Shown one piece after another: positions 1 through 5,493 of a DNA stretch of 5,493 nucleotides (its first letter is position 1; the number at the start of each line of letters is the position of its first letter). Under the pieces are notes generated by a model, which had not been told where the DNA came from, did no database searches, and was given only the letters and a program-made list of their open reading frames with translations. Both the position numbers and the translations under genes were made by a program. Source of the stretch: Campylobacteraceae bacterium (GTDB taxonomy: Bacteria > Campylobacterota > Campylobacteria > Campylobacterales > Campylobacteraceae); the NCBI GenBank assembly GCA_031290675.1, contig JAITNC010000033.1, forward strand, positions 1 through 5,493. Reading direction: 5' to 3'.

Positions 1-59
1 AAATTGCAACGAAATTAGCGTGCGAAAGAACAAGCTAAAAATTGTAAAAGACTAAGTTA

Positions 60-99
60 GGAGATTTTACAAAGGGCAACGCCCTGCCGTAAAACCTCC
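60..99 (-). terminator. Long imperfect hairpin downstream of dedA, candidate terminator
   Basis: Bases 60-70 (ggagattttac) and 89-99 (gtaaaacctcc) form an 11-bp outer stem. The one imperfect position is A opposite C on the plus strand, but a permitted G-U pair in minus-strand RNA, so the structure is better in the leftward transcript. Inside, 73-77 and 81-85 (agggc/gccct) add a 5-bp stem closed by a 3-nt loop. It lies 25 bases past the dedA stop, where the leftward cluster should end. No uninterrupted U tract follows on either strand; the minus strand continues TAACTTAGTCTTTT. It may therefore be an atypical terminator or a 3'-end stabilising structure. Confidence 0.45.
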
Positions 100-128
100 G
101 TAAAAGCCGAGCAATGACAGGCTTTACG
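99..128 (-). other. Second hairpin overlapping the dedA stop codon
   Basis: Bases 99-108 (cgtaaaagcc) pair with 120-128 (ggctttacg) as nine base pairs with one bulged A, around an 11-nt loop. The dedA TAA stop (126-124) lies within one arm. The hairpin abuts the 60-99 hairpin, sharing base 99. It could protect the mRNA 3' end or belong to a two-part terminator. No U tract follows directly, so a simple intrinsic terminator is not shown. Confidence 0.35.
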
Positions 129-687
129 CCCGTTTCTTCGTCACCTTTTGAAAATAAACCCATATGCCGAGTATCAAAATCGCCAACACTATCGGCACAA
201 GATACGCTCTATCCTCAAACAGATGAAACACTTTTGTCAGATATTCCCCAGCGTAATAACTGCCATACCCCAAAGACAACGCCCATATGATGGCGGCTAT
301 GAAGTTCAGCACATTGAACTTGACCATAGGGTATTTTGTAAGTCCGACGGCTATGGGTATGAGCGTTTTGAGTCCGTAAATAAACTTTTTGATGATGATT
401 ATCTTGTCGCCCTGTCTTTTCATCAAAAGATGGCTGAGAGCCAATTTTCGCCTGTGTTTTTTCAGATACGGCATAACAGCTGTACGGTTATATCTGCTCA
501 GGCTCGCCAAAACGGCGTCCCCTATAAAATTCGCCGAAGCTGCCACAGCTATAGACACCTCAAGGTTCATCAAACCTTGCGATGATAACACGCCTGCGGC
601 TATGATGGCGACCATGCCGCCGCCAAAAGAGTACAAAAAAAGCACTATGTAGCCATAAGTTGATAGTTTTAATATGATATCTTCCAA
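124..687 (-). CDS. DedA-family (SNARE-associated / VTT domain) inner-membrane protein
   Basis: This 187-residue integral membrane protein is likely a DedA/VTT-fold protein. Family members act in the inner membrane in undecaprenyl-phosphate or phospholipid translocation and in proton-linked envelope homeostasis; the substrate of this one is unknown. Hydrophobic stretches lie at about residues 12-35, 43-62, 108-118, 126-147 and 162-179, and the tail is basic (KVTKKRA). The stretch KKFIYGLKTLIP (100-111) matches the family signature resembling GRFIPxxRTxxP, but both usual arginines are lysines (K101, K107) and the first proline is Y104. D57 in FIGD fits the conserved GD. No acidic residue lies in the first re-entrant region (18-36), where classical members have one. 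The start is TTG, supported by a ribosome site at 694-699. It follows rny by 21 bp and is probably co-transcribed. The family call is firm; the function is not. Confidence 0.85.
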   Translation of the reverse strand: MEDIILKLSTYGYIVLFLYSFGGGMVAIIAAGVLSSQGLMNLEVSIAVAASANFIGDAVLASLSRYNRTAVMPYLKKHRRKLALSHLLMKRQGDKIIIIKKFIYGLKTLIPIAVGLTKYPMVKFNVLNFIAAIIWALSLGYGSYYAGEYLTKVFHLFEDRAYLVPIVLAILILGIWVYFQKVTKKRA

Positions 688-693
688 AGTCTT

Positions 694-699
694 ACCTCA
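694..699 (-). promoter_or_regulatory. Ribosome binding site fixing the dedA TTG start
   Basis: The minus strand reads TGAGGT here, followed by 6 bases and then the TTG at 687-685. The site fits entirely in the 21-bp gap between the rny stop and dedA. There is no ATG at the family's expected N-terminus, so this site decides the start. Confidence 0.6.
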
Positions 700-708
700 G
701 AGCCTGCA

Positions 709-2265
709 TCAACGTGCGTAATCCACGGCGCGCACTTCTCTTATGACATTTACTTTTATCTCGCCCGGGTATTGTACTTTTTCTTCTATCTCTTTGCTTA
801 TCTCTCTCGCCAAAAGCACCGCCTCGTCGTCATTTACAAGCTTTGCGTTCGCTATGACTCTTATCTCACGTCCGGCGTTTATCGCATACGCTTGTTTGAT
901 GCCCTCTTTGGATTTGGCGATATCTTCTATGTCCTGAACCCTTTTGAGGAAGCTCTCAAGTACTTCTCGTCTGGCTCCGGGGCGTGCGGCTGAGAGTGTA
1001 TCGGCGGTGCAAACAGCCGCAGACTCTATGGAAGTGGCCTCTTCGTGTCCGTGGTGTGCGTAGATAGCGTTAATCACGACAGGGTGTTCTTTGTAGCGTT
1101 TGCATATATCCGCACCCAAATCTACGTGGCTTCCGGCGAACTCTTGCGTTAGGGCTTTGCCTATATCGTGCAAAAGTCCCGCTCTTTTGGCGAGTTGTTC
1201 ATTTCCGCCAAGCTCAGCGGCTATGATACCAGCCAAGTTTGCGACCTCAAGAGAGTGTCCGAGAGCGTTTTGTCCGTAGCTGGCACGAAACTTTAACTTG
1301 CCGATAAGCTTGATGATTTCGGGGTGTATCTTTGTAAGTCCGAGGTCCATAACGATATTTTCGCCCTCCTCTACCAAACTCTGCTCAAACTCATCTTTTA
1401 CTTTTTGATGTATATCTTCAATGCGTGCGGGTTGTATCCTGCCGTCCTCAACCAAAAGTTGGATAACTTTAGTCGCAACAGCCCGACGATAAAGGTTGAA
1501 ACTGCTCAAAATGATAGCGTTTGGAGTGTCGTCTATGATGATATCAACGCCCAAAAGCATCTCAAGAGTTTTGATATTTCTACCCTCTTTGCCGATGATA
1601 CGCCCCTTCAAATCGTCATCTTTGATATTTACAACATTTATAAGCCGTTCAGCGGCAAAATCCCCCGCAAAACGAGTGGTAGCCTGCGCTATGATATAAT
1701 TTGCCCTGCGTTTGGCGTCCTGCTTGGCTTCCTCTTCGTATTTTCTGACTATGTGCGCTATCTCGGCTCTGGACTGCTCTTCTACTTTTTTGAGGATTAT
1801 ATCTTTGGCTTCGCTCTCTGTAAGCCCCGCCGAATGCTCCAAAACACGGATAGCCTCTTTGAGTTTCCCTTGATAATCCTGCTTTATATTTATCGCCTCT
1901 TGGCTTAACTCATCAGCCTCTTTTTTGAAGGACTGTAGCTCATCGCGGTCACGTTGGAGTTTTTTGATGTCATCTTTTATCGTTATCTCTTTTTTCTCTA
2001 TGTCTGTTGATTTTAACGAATACTCTTTTCTAAGCTTCAAAGACTCTTCTTCAAAGCGTCTTTTCGCATTTATTTCAGCTTCCTGAACTTTGATATTGGC
2101 GTTTTTGAGTACAAGCTCGGCTTCGTGTTCTATCGCTTTTGCTCTTGCTTTCGCCTTTGTGGTGTATATCTCGTAATTTGCGGCATTAATTTTTTTTGCT
2201 ATAGCAAATCCTGCCGCCCCCGTGATAGCTGCGGCAGCTACGCCTATTCCTAATTCTAAAAACAT
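709..2265 (-). CDS. rny: Ribonuclease Y, membrane-anchored endoribonuclease
   Basis: RNase Y is a membrane-bound endonuclease that starts mRNA decay in bacteria that often lack RNase E. The 518-residue protein is full length. Order: an N-terminal membrane anchor (about 1-24, Ala/Gly/Ile-rich), a long charged coiled coil (about 30-190), a KH RNA-binding domain with GRIIGKEGRN at 221-230, and an HD phosphohydrolase domain. In the HD domain H337, H366-D367 (LLHDIGK), H380, the HHGH cluster at 404-407 and D422 (ADTLSAARPGARR, 421-433) are visible; these are the expected metal and catalytic residues, so it should be active. The ATG at 2265 has an AGAGG site 5 bases upstream, and translation from it gives the typical family N-terminus. 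The gene starts inside the annotated end of fthC and precedes dedA by 21 bp, suggesting one leftward transcript. Confidence 0.97.
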   Translation of the reverse strand: MFLELGIGVAAAAITGAAGFAIAKKINAANYEIYTTKAKARAKAIEHEAELVLKNANIKVQEAEINAKRRFEEESLKLRKEYSLKSTDIEKKEITIKDDIKKLQRDRDELQSFKKEADELSQEAINIKQDYQGKLKEAIRVLEHSAGLTESEAKDIILKKVEEQSRAEIAHIVRKYEEEAKQDAKRRANYIIAQATTRFAGDFAAERLINVVNIKDDDLKGRIIGKEGRNIKTLEMLLGVDIIIDDTPNAIILSSFNLYRRAVATKVIQLLVEDGRIQPARIEDIHQKVKDEFEQSLVEEGENIVMDLGLTKIHPEIIKLIGKLKFRASYGQNALGHSLEVANLAGIIAAELGGNEQLAKRAGLLHDIGKALTQEFAGSHVDLGADICKRYKEHPVVINAIYAHHGHEEATSIESAAVCTADTLSAARPGARREVLESFLKRVQDIEDIAKSKEGIKQAYAINAGREIRVIANAKLVNDDEAVLLAREISKEIEEKVQYPGEIKVNVIREVRAVDYAR

Positions 2266-2854
2266 TGTTTCCTCTTTTTATTATGGTATCGCTCGGGGTT
2301 ATATAAATATCAGCCTGCACATCATAATCTTCACACAATTTCTCTGCTGTAAAACATTTTGCCAATTGAACAAATATGGTGAATGGCTTGGGAGATAAGG
2401 TGTCAAAAAACCTGTCATACATTCCCTTGCCAAAACCTATTCTTTTTAGATTCCCATCAACCCCGACGACAGGAACTATCGCAACATCAATCTTAGGAAC
2501 TCTCATAAACGAATCAGGAGGTTCTAAGATATTAAAATTTTTCTTCTGTACAGGTAATCTGTATTTTACCAATTTAAAACTGACACGTCCCATAAATGGA
2601 ACATAAATTTTTGTGTATTTTCTAAATTCTTTCATTAAACATAAAATATCTACCTCATTTTCTAAGGGCATATATAGCATAATATTCTTCGCTTTCAGGC
2701 TTTTTAGCGTGCTTCTGAGCTTGTCTGATACTATGTGCGAAAGAGCGACTCGCTGGCGGCTCGCGGCTGTTTTAAGACGCGCCAGCGACTCTTTCCTGAA
2801 GGCATCTTTTTTGAGCCTCCCCGCCTCATCACCATTTGTGCTTTTAAGCAACAT
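2186..2854 (-). CDS. fthC: 5-formyltetrahydrofolate cyclo-ligase (MTHFS)
   Basis: The enzyme converts 5-formyl-THF to 5,10-methenyl-THF with ATP hydrolysis in the cytoplasm, returning an inhibitory folate to the one-carbon pool. Visible family motifs: basic N-terminal helix LKKDAFRKESLARL (14-27), YMPLENEVDI (61-70), RIGFGKGMYDRFF (138-150, the family's Gly-rich YDR loop), and ADIYITP (181-187) near the end. The frame is open upstream to 3136, but homology begins near residue 14 and GGAGA lies 10 bases before the ATG at 2854, so that start is chosen. The result is 222 residues; relatives usually stop about 10 residues after ITP. The last 27 or so residues here are Arg/Gly-rich, unlike the family, and overlap rny by 80 nt. 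A 3' frameshift or sequence error is possible. Base composition shifts sharply within the gene, at about 2700. The function is secure; the C-terminus is not. Confidence 0.9.
   Translation of the reverse strand: MLLKSTNGDEAGRLKKDAFRKESLARLKTAASRQRVALSHIVSDKLRSTLKSLKAKNIMLYMPLENEVDILCLMKEFRKYTKIYVPFMGRVSFKLVKYRLPVQKKNFNILEPPDSFMRVPKIDVAIVPVVGVDGNLKRIGFGKGMYDRFFDTLSPKPFTIFVQLAKCFTAEKLCEDYDVQADIYITPSDTIIKRGNNVFRIRNRRSCRSYHGGGRICYSKKN
2266..2700. other. AT-rich compositional block within fthC
   Basis: A hand count gives 143 G+C in 420 bases (34%) over 2281-2700, against 63 of 120 (52%) immediately beyond, over 2701-2820. Other coding samples are also higher: 31/60 at 3121-3180, 37/60 at 3781-3840 and 25/60 at 1501-1560. 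Codon use changes too: TTA for Leu and CCT for Pro are common in the block, whereas ftsY mostly uses CCG/CCC. The boundaries fall inside fthC (about residue 52) and at the rny start. Confidence 0.55.
2271..2276 (-). promoter_or_regulatory. rny ribosome binding site inside the fthC frame
   Basis: The minus strand reads AAGAGG, 5 bases before the rny ATG. As annotated, ribosomes finishing fthC run through this site and on into rny codons for 80 nt, so the two genes' translation may interfere or be coupled. An off-frame TAATAA lies at 2283-2278, immediately upstream. Confidence 0.6.
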
Positions 2855-2865
2855 TTTTCTATAAT
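2836..2865 (+). promoter_or_regulatory. Candidate sigma-70 promoter for tlpA-like-ftsY-radA
   Basis: A perfect TATAAT lies at 2860-2865, with a weaker -35-like TTGTGC at 2836-2841 and an 18-bp spacer. It would begin transcription near 2872, giving a leader of about 47 nt before the ATG at 2919. Campylobacterota promoters often show a strong -10 and a poor -35, which fits. It overlaps the first codons and ribosome site of the divergent fthC gene. Confidence 0.5.
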
Positions 2866-2890
2866 CTCCAATCACGTTTCTATGTAACTT

Positions 2891-2896
2891 ATTGTA
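2891..2896 (-). promoter_or_regulatory. Possible -10 element for the leftward fthC-rny-dedA cluster
   Basis: The minus strand reads TACAAT here, a near match to the -10 consensus, about 37 bases before the fthC ATG. No convincing -35 is seen at the right distance. TACATA at 2886-2881 is a weaker alternative. Confidence 0.25.
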
Positions 2897-2918
2897 TTCA
2901 AAAAAGGATAATTTTAAT

Positions 2919-3431
2919 ATGAAAAATCTAATCATTTTTATCTCTATGATATTTATTTTAGCTTTTGCGGGCTGTAAAGATAAGACATCAAAGCCTTTAG
3001 TGCAAGATGACAAGGTAGAACTTAGCGCGACAAACGGCGACAAAATAACCATAAAAAAGACCGCAAACGGTTTGCAGTATACGAGCGACAAAGCACTGCT
3101 TTTGACGTTTTTTACCACTTCATGTGTGCCTTGCAAAGCTCAAATACCCCACCTCAACAACCTCCAAGCCCATTACGCTGACGAGCTGCGTATAGTTGCC
3201 GTGATGCTTGATAACACGACGCTTGAGGAAGTGCAAAGCTTTATAACAGACACGAAAATAGAATTTATCGTTACGTATGACAACAACAACTTCAAACTCT
3301 CCGCCACGCTTGGAAACATAACAAACGTGCCATATACGGCTATCTACGACAAAAACGGAGATTATGCCGCACACTATGTCGGCGCTGCTCCCGAAGAGAT
3401 GATAGAAGCCGACCTGAAGCGAATATTTTGA
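2919..3431 (+). CDS. TlpA-like thioredoxin-fold lipoprotein
   Basis: This 170-residue protein is predicted to be a periplasm-facing lipoprotein of the TlpA/ResA thioredoxin class, which reduces or shuffles disulfides, often in cytochrome maturation or envelope redox. It has a signal peptide with basic start MKN, a hydrophobic core, and a lipobox-like FAGC with lipidated C19. A linker and a short beta region (about 30-58) precede the thioredoxin core: LLTFFTTSCVPCK with active-site C69 and C72, and the cis-proline stretch NVPYTAIYDKNG with P138. The usual Trp before the first cysteine is replaced by Ser. The ATG at 2919 is preferred over an upstream TTG at 2892 because AAGGA (2904-2908) lies 10 bases before the ATG and the signal peptide starts there. 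Its stop overlaps the ftsY start. The exact partner is unknown. Confidence 0.88.
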   Translation: MKNLIIFISMIFILAFAGCKDKTSKPLVQDDKVELSATNGDKITIKKTANGLQYTSDKALLLTFFTTSCVPCKAQIPHLNNLQAHYADELRIVAVMLDNTTLEEVQSFITDTKIEFIVTYDNNNFKLSATLGNITNVPYTAIYDKNGDYAAHYVGAAPEEMIEADLKRIF

Positions 3432-4315
3432 TGTTTAGCTCTATCAAAAAAGGACTGAGCAAAACTTTTGACGCTATCAGAGAGATAGTCCCGCAAAAAC
3501 AGGAAAAGATATCAAAAACACTTTTGGAAGAGGTGCTTTTGGAGTCTGATGTAAATTATGAGCTTGTGGAGGAGATACTCTACTATCTGCCGCCTTCAAA
3601 CAGTGTCGCAAGAGATGATGTCAAGAGGGTTTTGAGCTCGTATTTTATTTATGACAAAAAGCCCGACACGCAAGCGCAGGCAAGCCCGTTTGTAGAGTTG
3701 ATAGTCGGCGTAAACGGAGCTGGCAAGACGACCACCATAGCAAAACTCGCCAATATATACAAAAATGACAACAAAAGCGTGCTTTTAGGAGCGGCAGACA
3801 CCTTTAGGGCGGCGGCGATAGAGCAGCTGCGAAGGTGGAGCGAAAAGATAGACGTACCCATCATCTACACAAAACAGGGACACGACCCCTCCGCTGTCGC
3901 TTACGATACGATAGCTTCAGCCAAAGCCAAAAAGATAGACCATGTCATCATAGACACAGCAGGACGCCTTCACAATCAAGTAAATCTCGCAAATGAGCTC
4001 AAAAAGATAGTCAAAATATGCGACAAAGCCGACGAAGGTGCGCCGCACAGAAAGGTATTGATACTTGACGGCACGCAAGGCAACTCGGCGATAAATCAAG
4101 CTTTGGCGTTCAACGAGATGATAGGCATAGACGCACTCATCATCACAAAACTTGACGGCACAGCAAAAGGTGGCTCGCTCTTTGGCATAGCCAAAACCCT
4201 ACAGCTTCCCATCATCTACGTCGGTGTCGGCGAGAGTATGGACGACTTGATACCTTTTGAGGTTGAGAGTTACATAGACACCATACTGGACGCTATATTT
4301 GGGGCAAAAGAGTAA
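3431..4315 (+). CDS. ftsY: Signal recognition particle receptor FtsY
   Basis: FtsY is the SRP-receptor GTPase that docks SRP-ribosome complexes at the inner membrane and passes nascent membrane proteins to SecYEG. The 294-residue protein is the short form without an acidic A domain, as usual in this phylum. An amphipathic N-terminal helix (MFSSIKKGLSKTF, 1-13) is the likely membrane-targeting segment, followed by the helical N domain (to about 75). The G domain shows the P-loop GVNGAGKTT (93-101), DTFRAAA (123-129), DTAGR (175-179), DGTQG (213-217), TKLDGTAKGG (239-248) and GVGE (265-268), so all GTPase motifs are intact. The ATG overlaps the upstream stop as TGATG. An in-frame TTG one codon earlier would merely add a residue. 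No strong ribosome site precedes it, so translation probably depends on coupling to the lipoprotein gene. Confidence 0.97.
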   Translation: MFSSIKKGLSKTFDAIREIVPQKQEKISKTLLEEVLLESDVNYELVEEILYYLPPSNSVARDDVKRVLSSYFIYDKKPDTQAQASPFVELIVGVNGAGKTTTIAKLANIYKNDNKSVLLGAADTFRAAAIEQLRRWSEKIDVPIIYTKQGHDPSAVAYDTIASAKAKKIDHVIIDTAGRLHNQVNLANELKKIVKICDKADEGAPHRKVLILDGTQGNSAINQALAFNEMIGIDALIITKLDGTAKGGSLFGIAKTLQLPIIYVGVGESMDDLIPFEVESYIDTILDAIFGAKE

Positions 4316-4318
4316 AAG

Positions 4319-5493
4319 ATGGCAAAAAAACAGCAGCTTTTTGAGTGTCAAGCGTGCGGTTTCCAAAACGCCAAATGGCTTGGCAAATGTCCAAATTGCG
4401 GTGCATGGGACGAGTTTTTGGAGTTATCACAAGACCAGATAAGCGTACTGAAAGAGACAGCCAAAGGGGCGGCAAATCCACGCTCATCGTCATACAACAG
4501 CGCAAAAGCCATCACAGAGATAGAAGATGAGAGTGTGGAGAGATTTAGCTCCAACAATGAAGAGCTTGACCTCGTTCTTGGCGGCGGCATCGTAGAAGGA
4601 AGCTTGACGCTTATCGGCGGAAGCCCGGGAGTGGGCAAATCAACGCTGCTCTTAAAGATAGGCGGCAATCTCGCCAAAGCCAACAAAAATGTCCTTTACG
4701 TCAGCGGCGAGGAGTCTGCCGGTCAGATAAAACTGCGAGCGCAACGGCTGGACAGTATGCACAAAAATCTCTACCTTTTGTGCGAGATAAATCTTGACGC
4801 CATTTTGCACGAACTCTCATCAAAACGGTTTGATGTTCTCGTCGTGGACTCCATACAGACGCTCTACAGCGACAAGATAGCCTCATCGCCCGGAAGTGTG
4901 TCGCAAGTGCGAGAGATAACATTTGAGTTGATGCGTTACGCCAAAGAGAAAAATGTGGCGGTTTTCATCATCGGACACATCACAAAAGAAGGCTCAATAG
5001 CAGGCCCGCGCATACTTGAACATATGGTAGATACGGTGCTCTACTTTGAGGGGGACTCGAACAGGGAGCTGCGCATACTGCGGGGGTTCAAAAACCGCTT
5101 TGGCTCAACGAGCGAGGTGGGTATATTTGAGATGACGAAAAACGGACTTGAGAGTGCGAAAGATATCTCAAAGAAATTTTTTACAAGGAACGATTCACAG
5201 GCAGGCTCGGCGATAACTGTCGTGATGGAGGGCTCTCGCCCGATAGTCTTGGAGGTACAGGCGCTACTTAGCGAAAGCACTTACCCAAACCCCAAACGAG
5301 CCACAACAGGCTACGAGCTCAACCGCCTTACGATGCTTTTGGCGTTGTTGGAGCGCAAACTTGACTTGCCGCTTGGCAGATACGATGTGTTTATCAACAT
5401 AGCGGGCGGCATCAAAATAGGCGAAACAGCCGCCGACGTGGCTATCATCGCCGCTATCATCAGCAGCTTCCGCAACCGCCCGTTGAGCAAAGA
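4319..5493 (+). CDS. radA: DNA repair protein RadA (Sms), 3' truncated by the window
   Basis: RadA is a RecA-like hexameric helicase that drives branch migration of recombination intermediates. 391 complete codons are present without a stop; the family is about 445-460 residues, so roughly 60 C-terminal residues lie outside. Visible in order: a zinc finger C10-x2-C13...C24-x2-C27 (FECQACG...KCPNCGAW), Walker A GSPGVGKST (101-109), SGEES (129-133), a Walker B-like VLVVDS (173-178), the RadA-specific KNRFG (258-262), and the start of the Lon-like C-terminal domain (about 290 onward, including GGIKIGETAADVAI at 363-376). All key residues are intact. The ATG lies 3 bases after the ftsY stop, with AAGAG at 4308-4312 as ribosome site inside the last ftsY codons. 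It is probably on the same transcript as the lipoprotein gene and ftsY. Confidence 0.96.
   Translation, partial: MAKKQQLFECQACGFQNAKWLGKCPNCGAWDEFLELSQDQISVLKETAKGAANPRSSSYNSAKAITEIEDESVERFSSNNEELDLVLGGGIVEGSLTLIGGSPGVGKSTLLLKIGGNLAKANKNVLYVSGEESAGQIKLRAQRLDSMHKNLYLLCEINLDAILHELSSKRFDVLVVDSIQTLYSDKIASSPGSVSQVREITFELMRYAKEKNVAVFIIGHITKEGSIAGPRILEHMVDTVLYFEGDSNRELRILRGFKNRFGSTSEVGIFEMTKNGLESAKDISKKFFTRNDSQAGSAITVVMEGSRPIVLEVQALLSESTYPNPKRATTGYELNRLTMLLALLERKLDLPLGRYDVFINIAGGIKIGETAADVAIIAAIISSFRNRPLSK

Noticed and set aside
2..55. Possible 3' end of a plus-strand gene entering from the left (tail like NEISVRKNKLKIVKD)
   Set aside because: Another frame is also open to nearly the same point, the fragment is only 17 codons, and nothing in it identifies a protein; it cannot be supported from this window.
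148..585. Plus-strand open frame of 145 codons opposite dedA
   Set aside because: It lies antisense to a well-supported membrane-protein gene; the translation is His/Arg/Gln-rich with no recognisable domain, typical of an antisense shadow.
1324..1908. Plus-strand open frame of 194 codons opposite rny
   Set aside because: It is the antisense of the KH and coiled-coil region of a clear RNase Y; the Phe/Leu/Tyr-rich translation follows from the charged coiled coil read in reverse, and no family is recognised.
2855..3136. N-terminal extension of fthC by 94 residues
   Set aside because: It would run through the divergent promoter and antisense to the lipoprotein gene; MTHFS homology starts near the ATG at 2854 and a ribosome site precedes that ATG.
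4348..4686. Minus-strand open frames opposite ftsY and radA
   Set aside because: They are antisense to two fully intact, motif-complete genes, and their low-complexity Leu/Ser/Pro translations carry no recognisable domain.
1..5493. CRISPR array, insertion sequence, tRNA or rRNA, integrase, or toxin-antitoxin pair
   Set aside because: Reading both strands showed no regularly spaced repeats, transposase motifs, cloverleaf or rRNA sequence; nearly all bases belong to six conserved housekeeping genes.

Overview
The window looks like chromosomal housekeeping DNA from a Campylobacterota (Epsilonproteobacteria) genome. The clues are a full-length RNase Y, a short FtsY of about 294 residues with no acidic A domain, a TlpA-like lipoprotein directly before ftsY, and radA after it. 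I know this gene neighbourhood from Campylobacter, Sulfurimonas and relatives, but could not search for it here. Moderate GC (about 40-60% in hand-counted coding samples) and frequent ATA isoleucine codons fit a free-living sulfur-oxidising lineage better than a host-associated one. Genus cannot be fixed.

Layout: two divergent gene clusters start from a 64-bp spacer (2855-2918). Leftward on the minus strand run fthC (5-formyltetrahydrofolate cyclo-ligase, 2854-2186), rny (RNase Y, 2265-709, its start lying inside the fthC frame) and a DedA-family membrane protein (687-124, TTG start). Beyond it, bases 1-123 hold no supportable gene but contain two abutting hairpins that probably end or protect the leftward transcript. 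Rightward on the plus strand run a TlpA-like thioredoxin lipoprotein (2919-3431), ftsY (3431-4315, TGATG overlap) and radA (4319 to the window end, 3' truncated). A plausible sigma-70 promoter for the rightward cluster overlaps the beginning of fthC.

The products are not one pathway. They are core functions: folate one-carbon salvage, RNA decay at the membrane, membrane lipid or ion homeostasis, periplasmic thiol redox, co-translational protein targeting, and recombination repair. Tight spacing suggests co-transcription and, for ftsY and rny, translational coupling.

I found no novel defence or mobile system. The points worth a second look are: an AT-rich block in the last two thirds of fthC with different codon use; an 80-nt fthC/rny overlap with an out-of-frame tandem TAATAA just before the rny ribosome site, which suggests a recent frameshift or an assembly error; a DedA protein whose canonical arginines are both lysines; and the repeat-built double hairpin after dedA.
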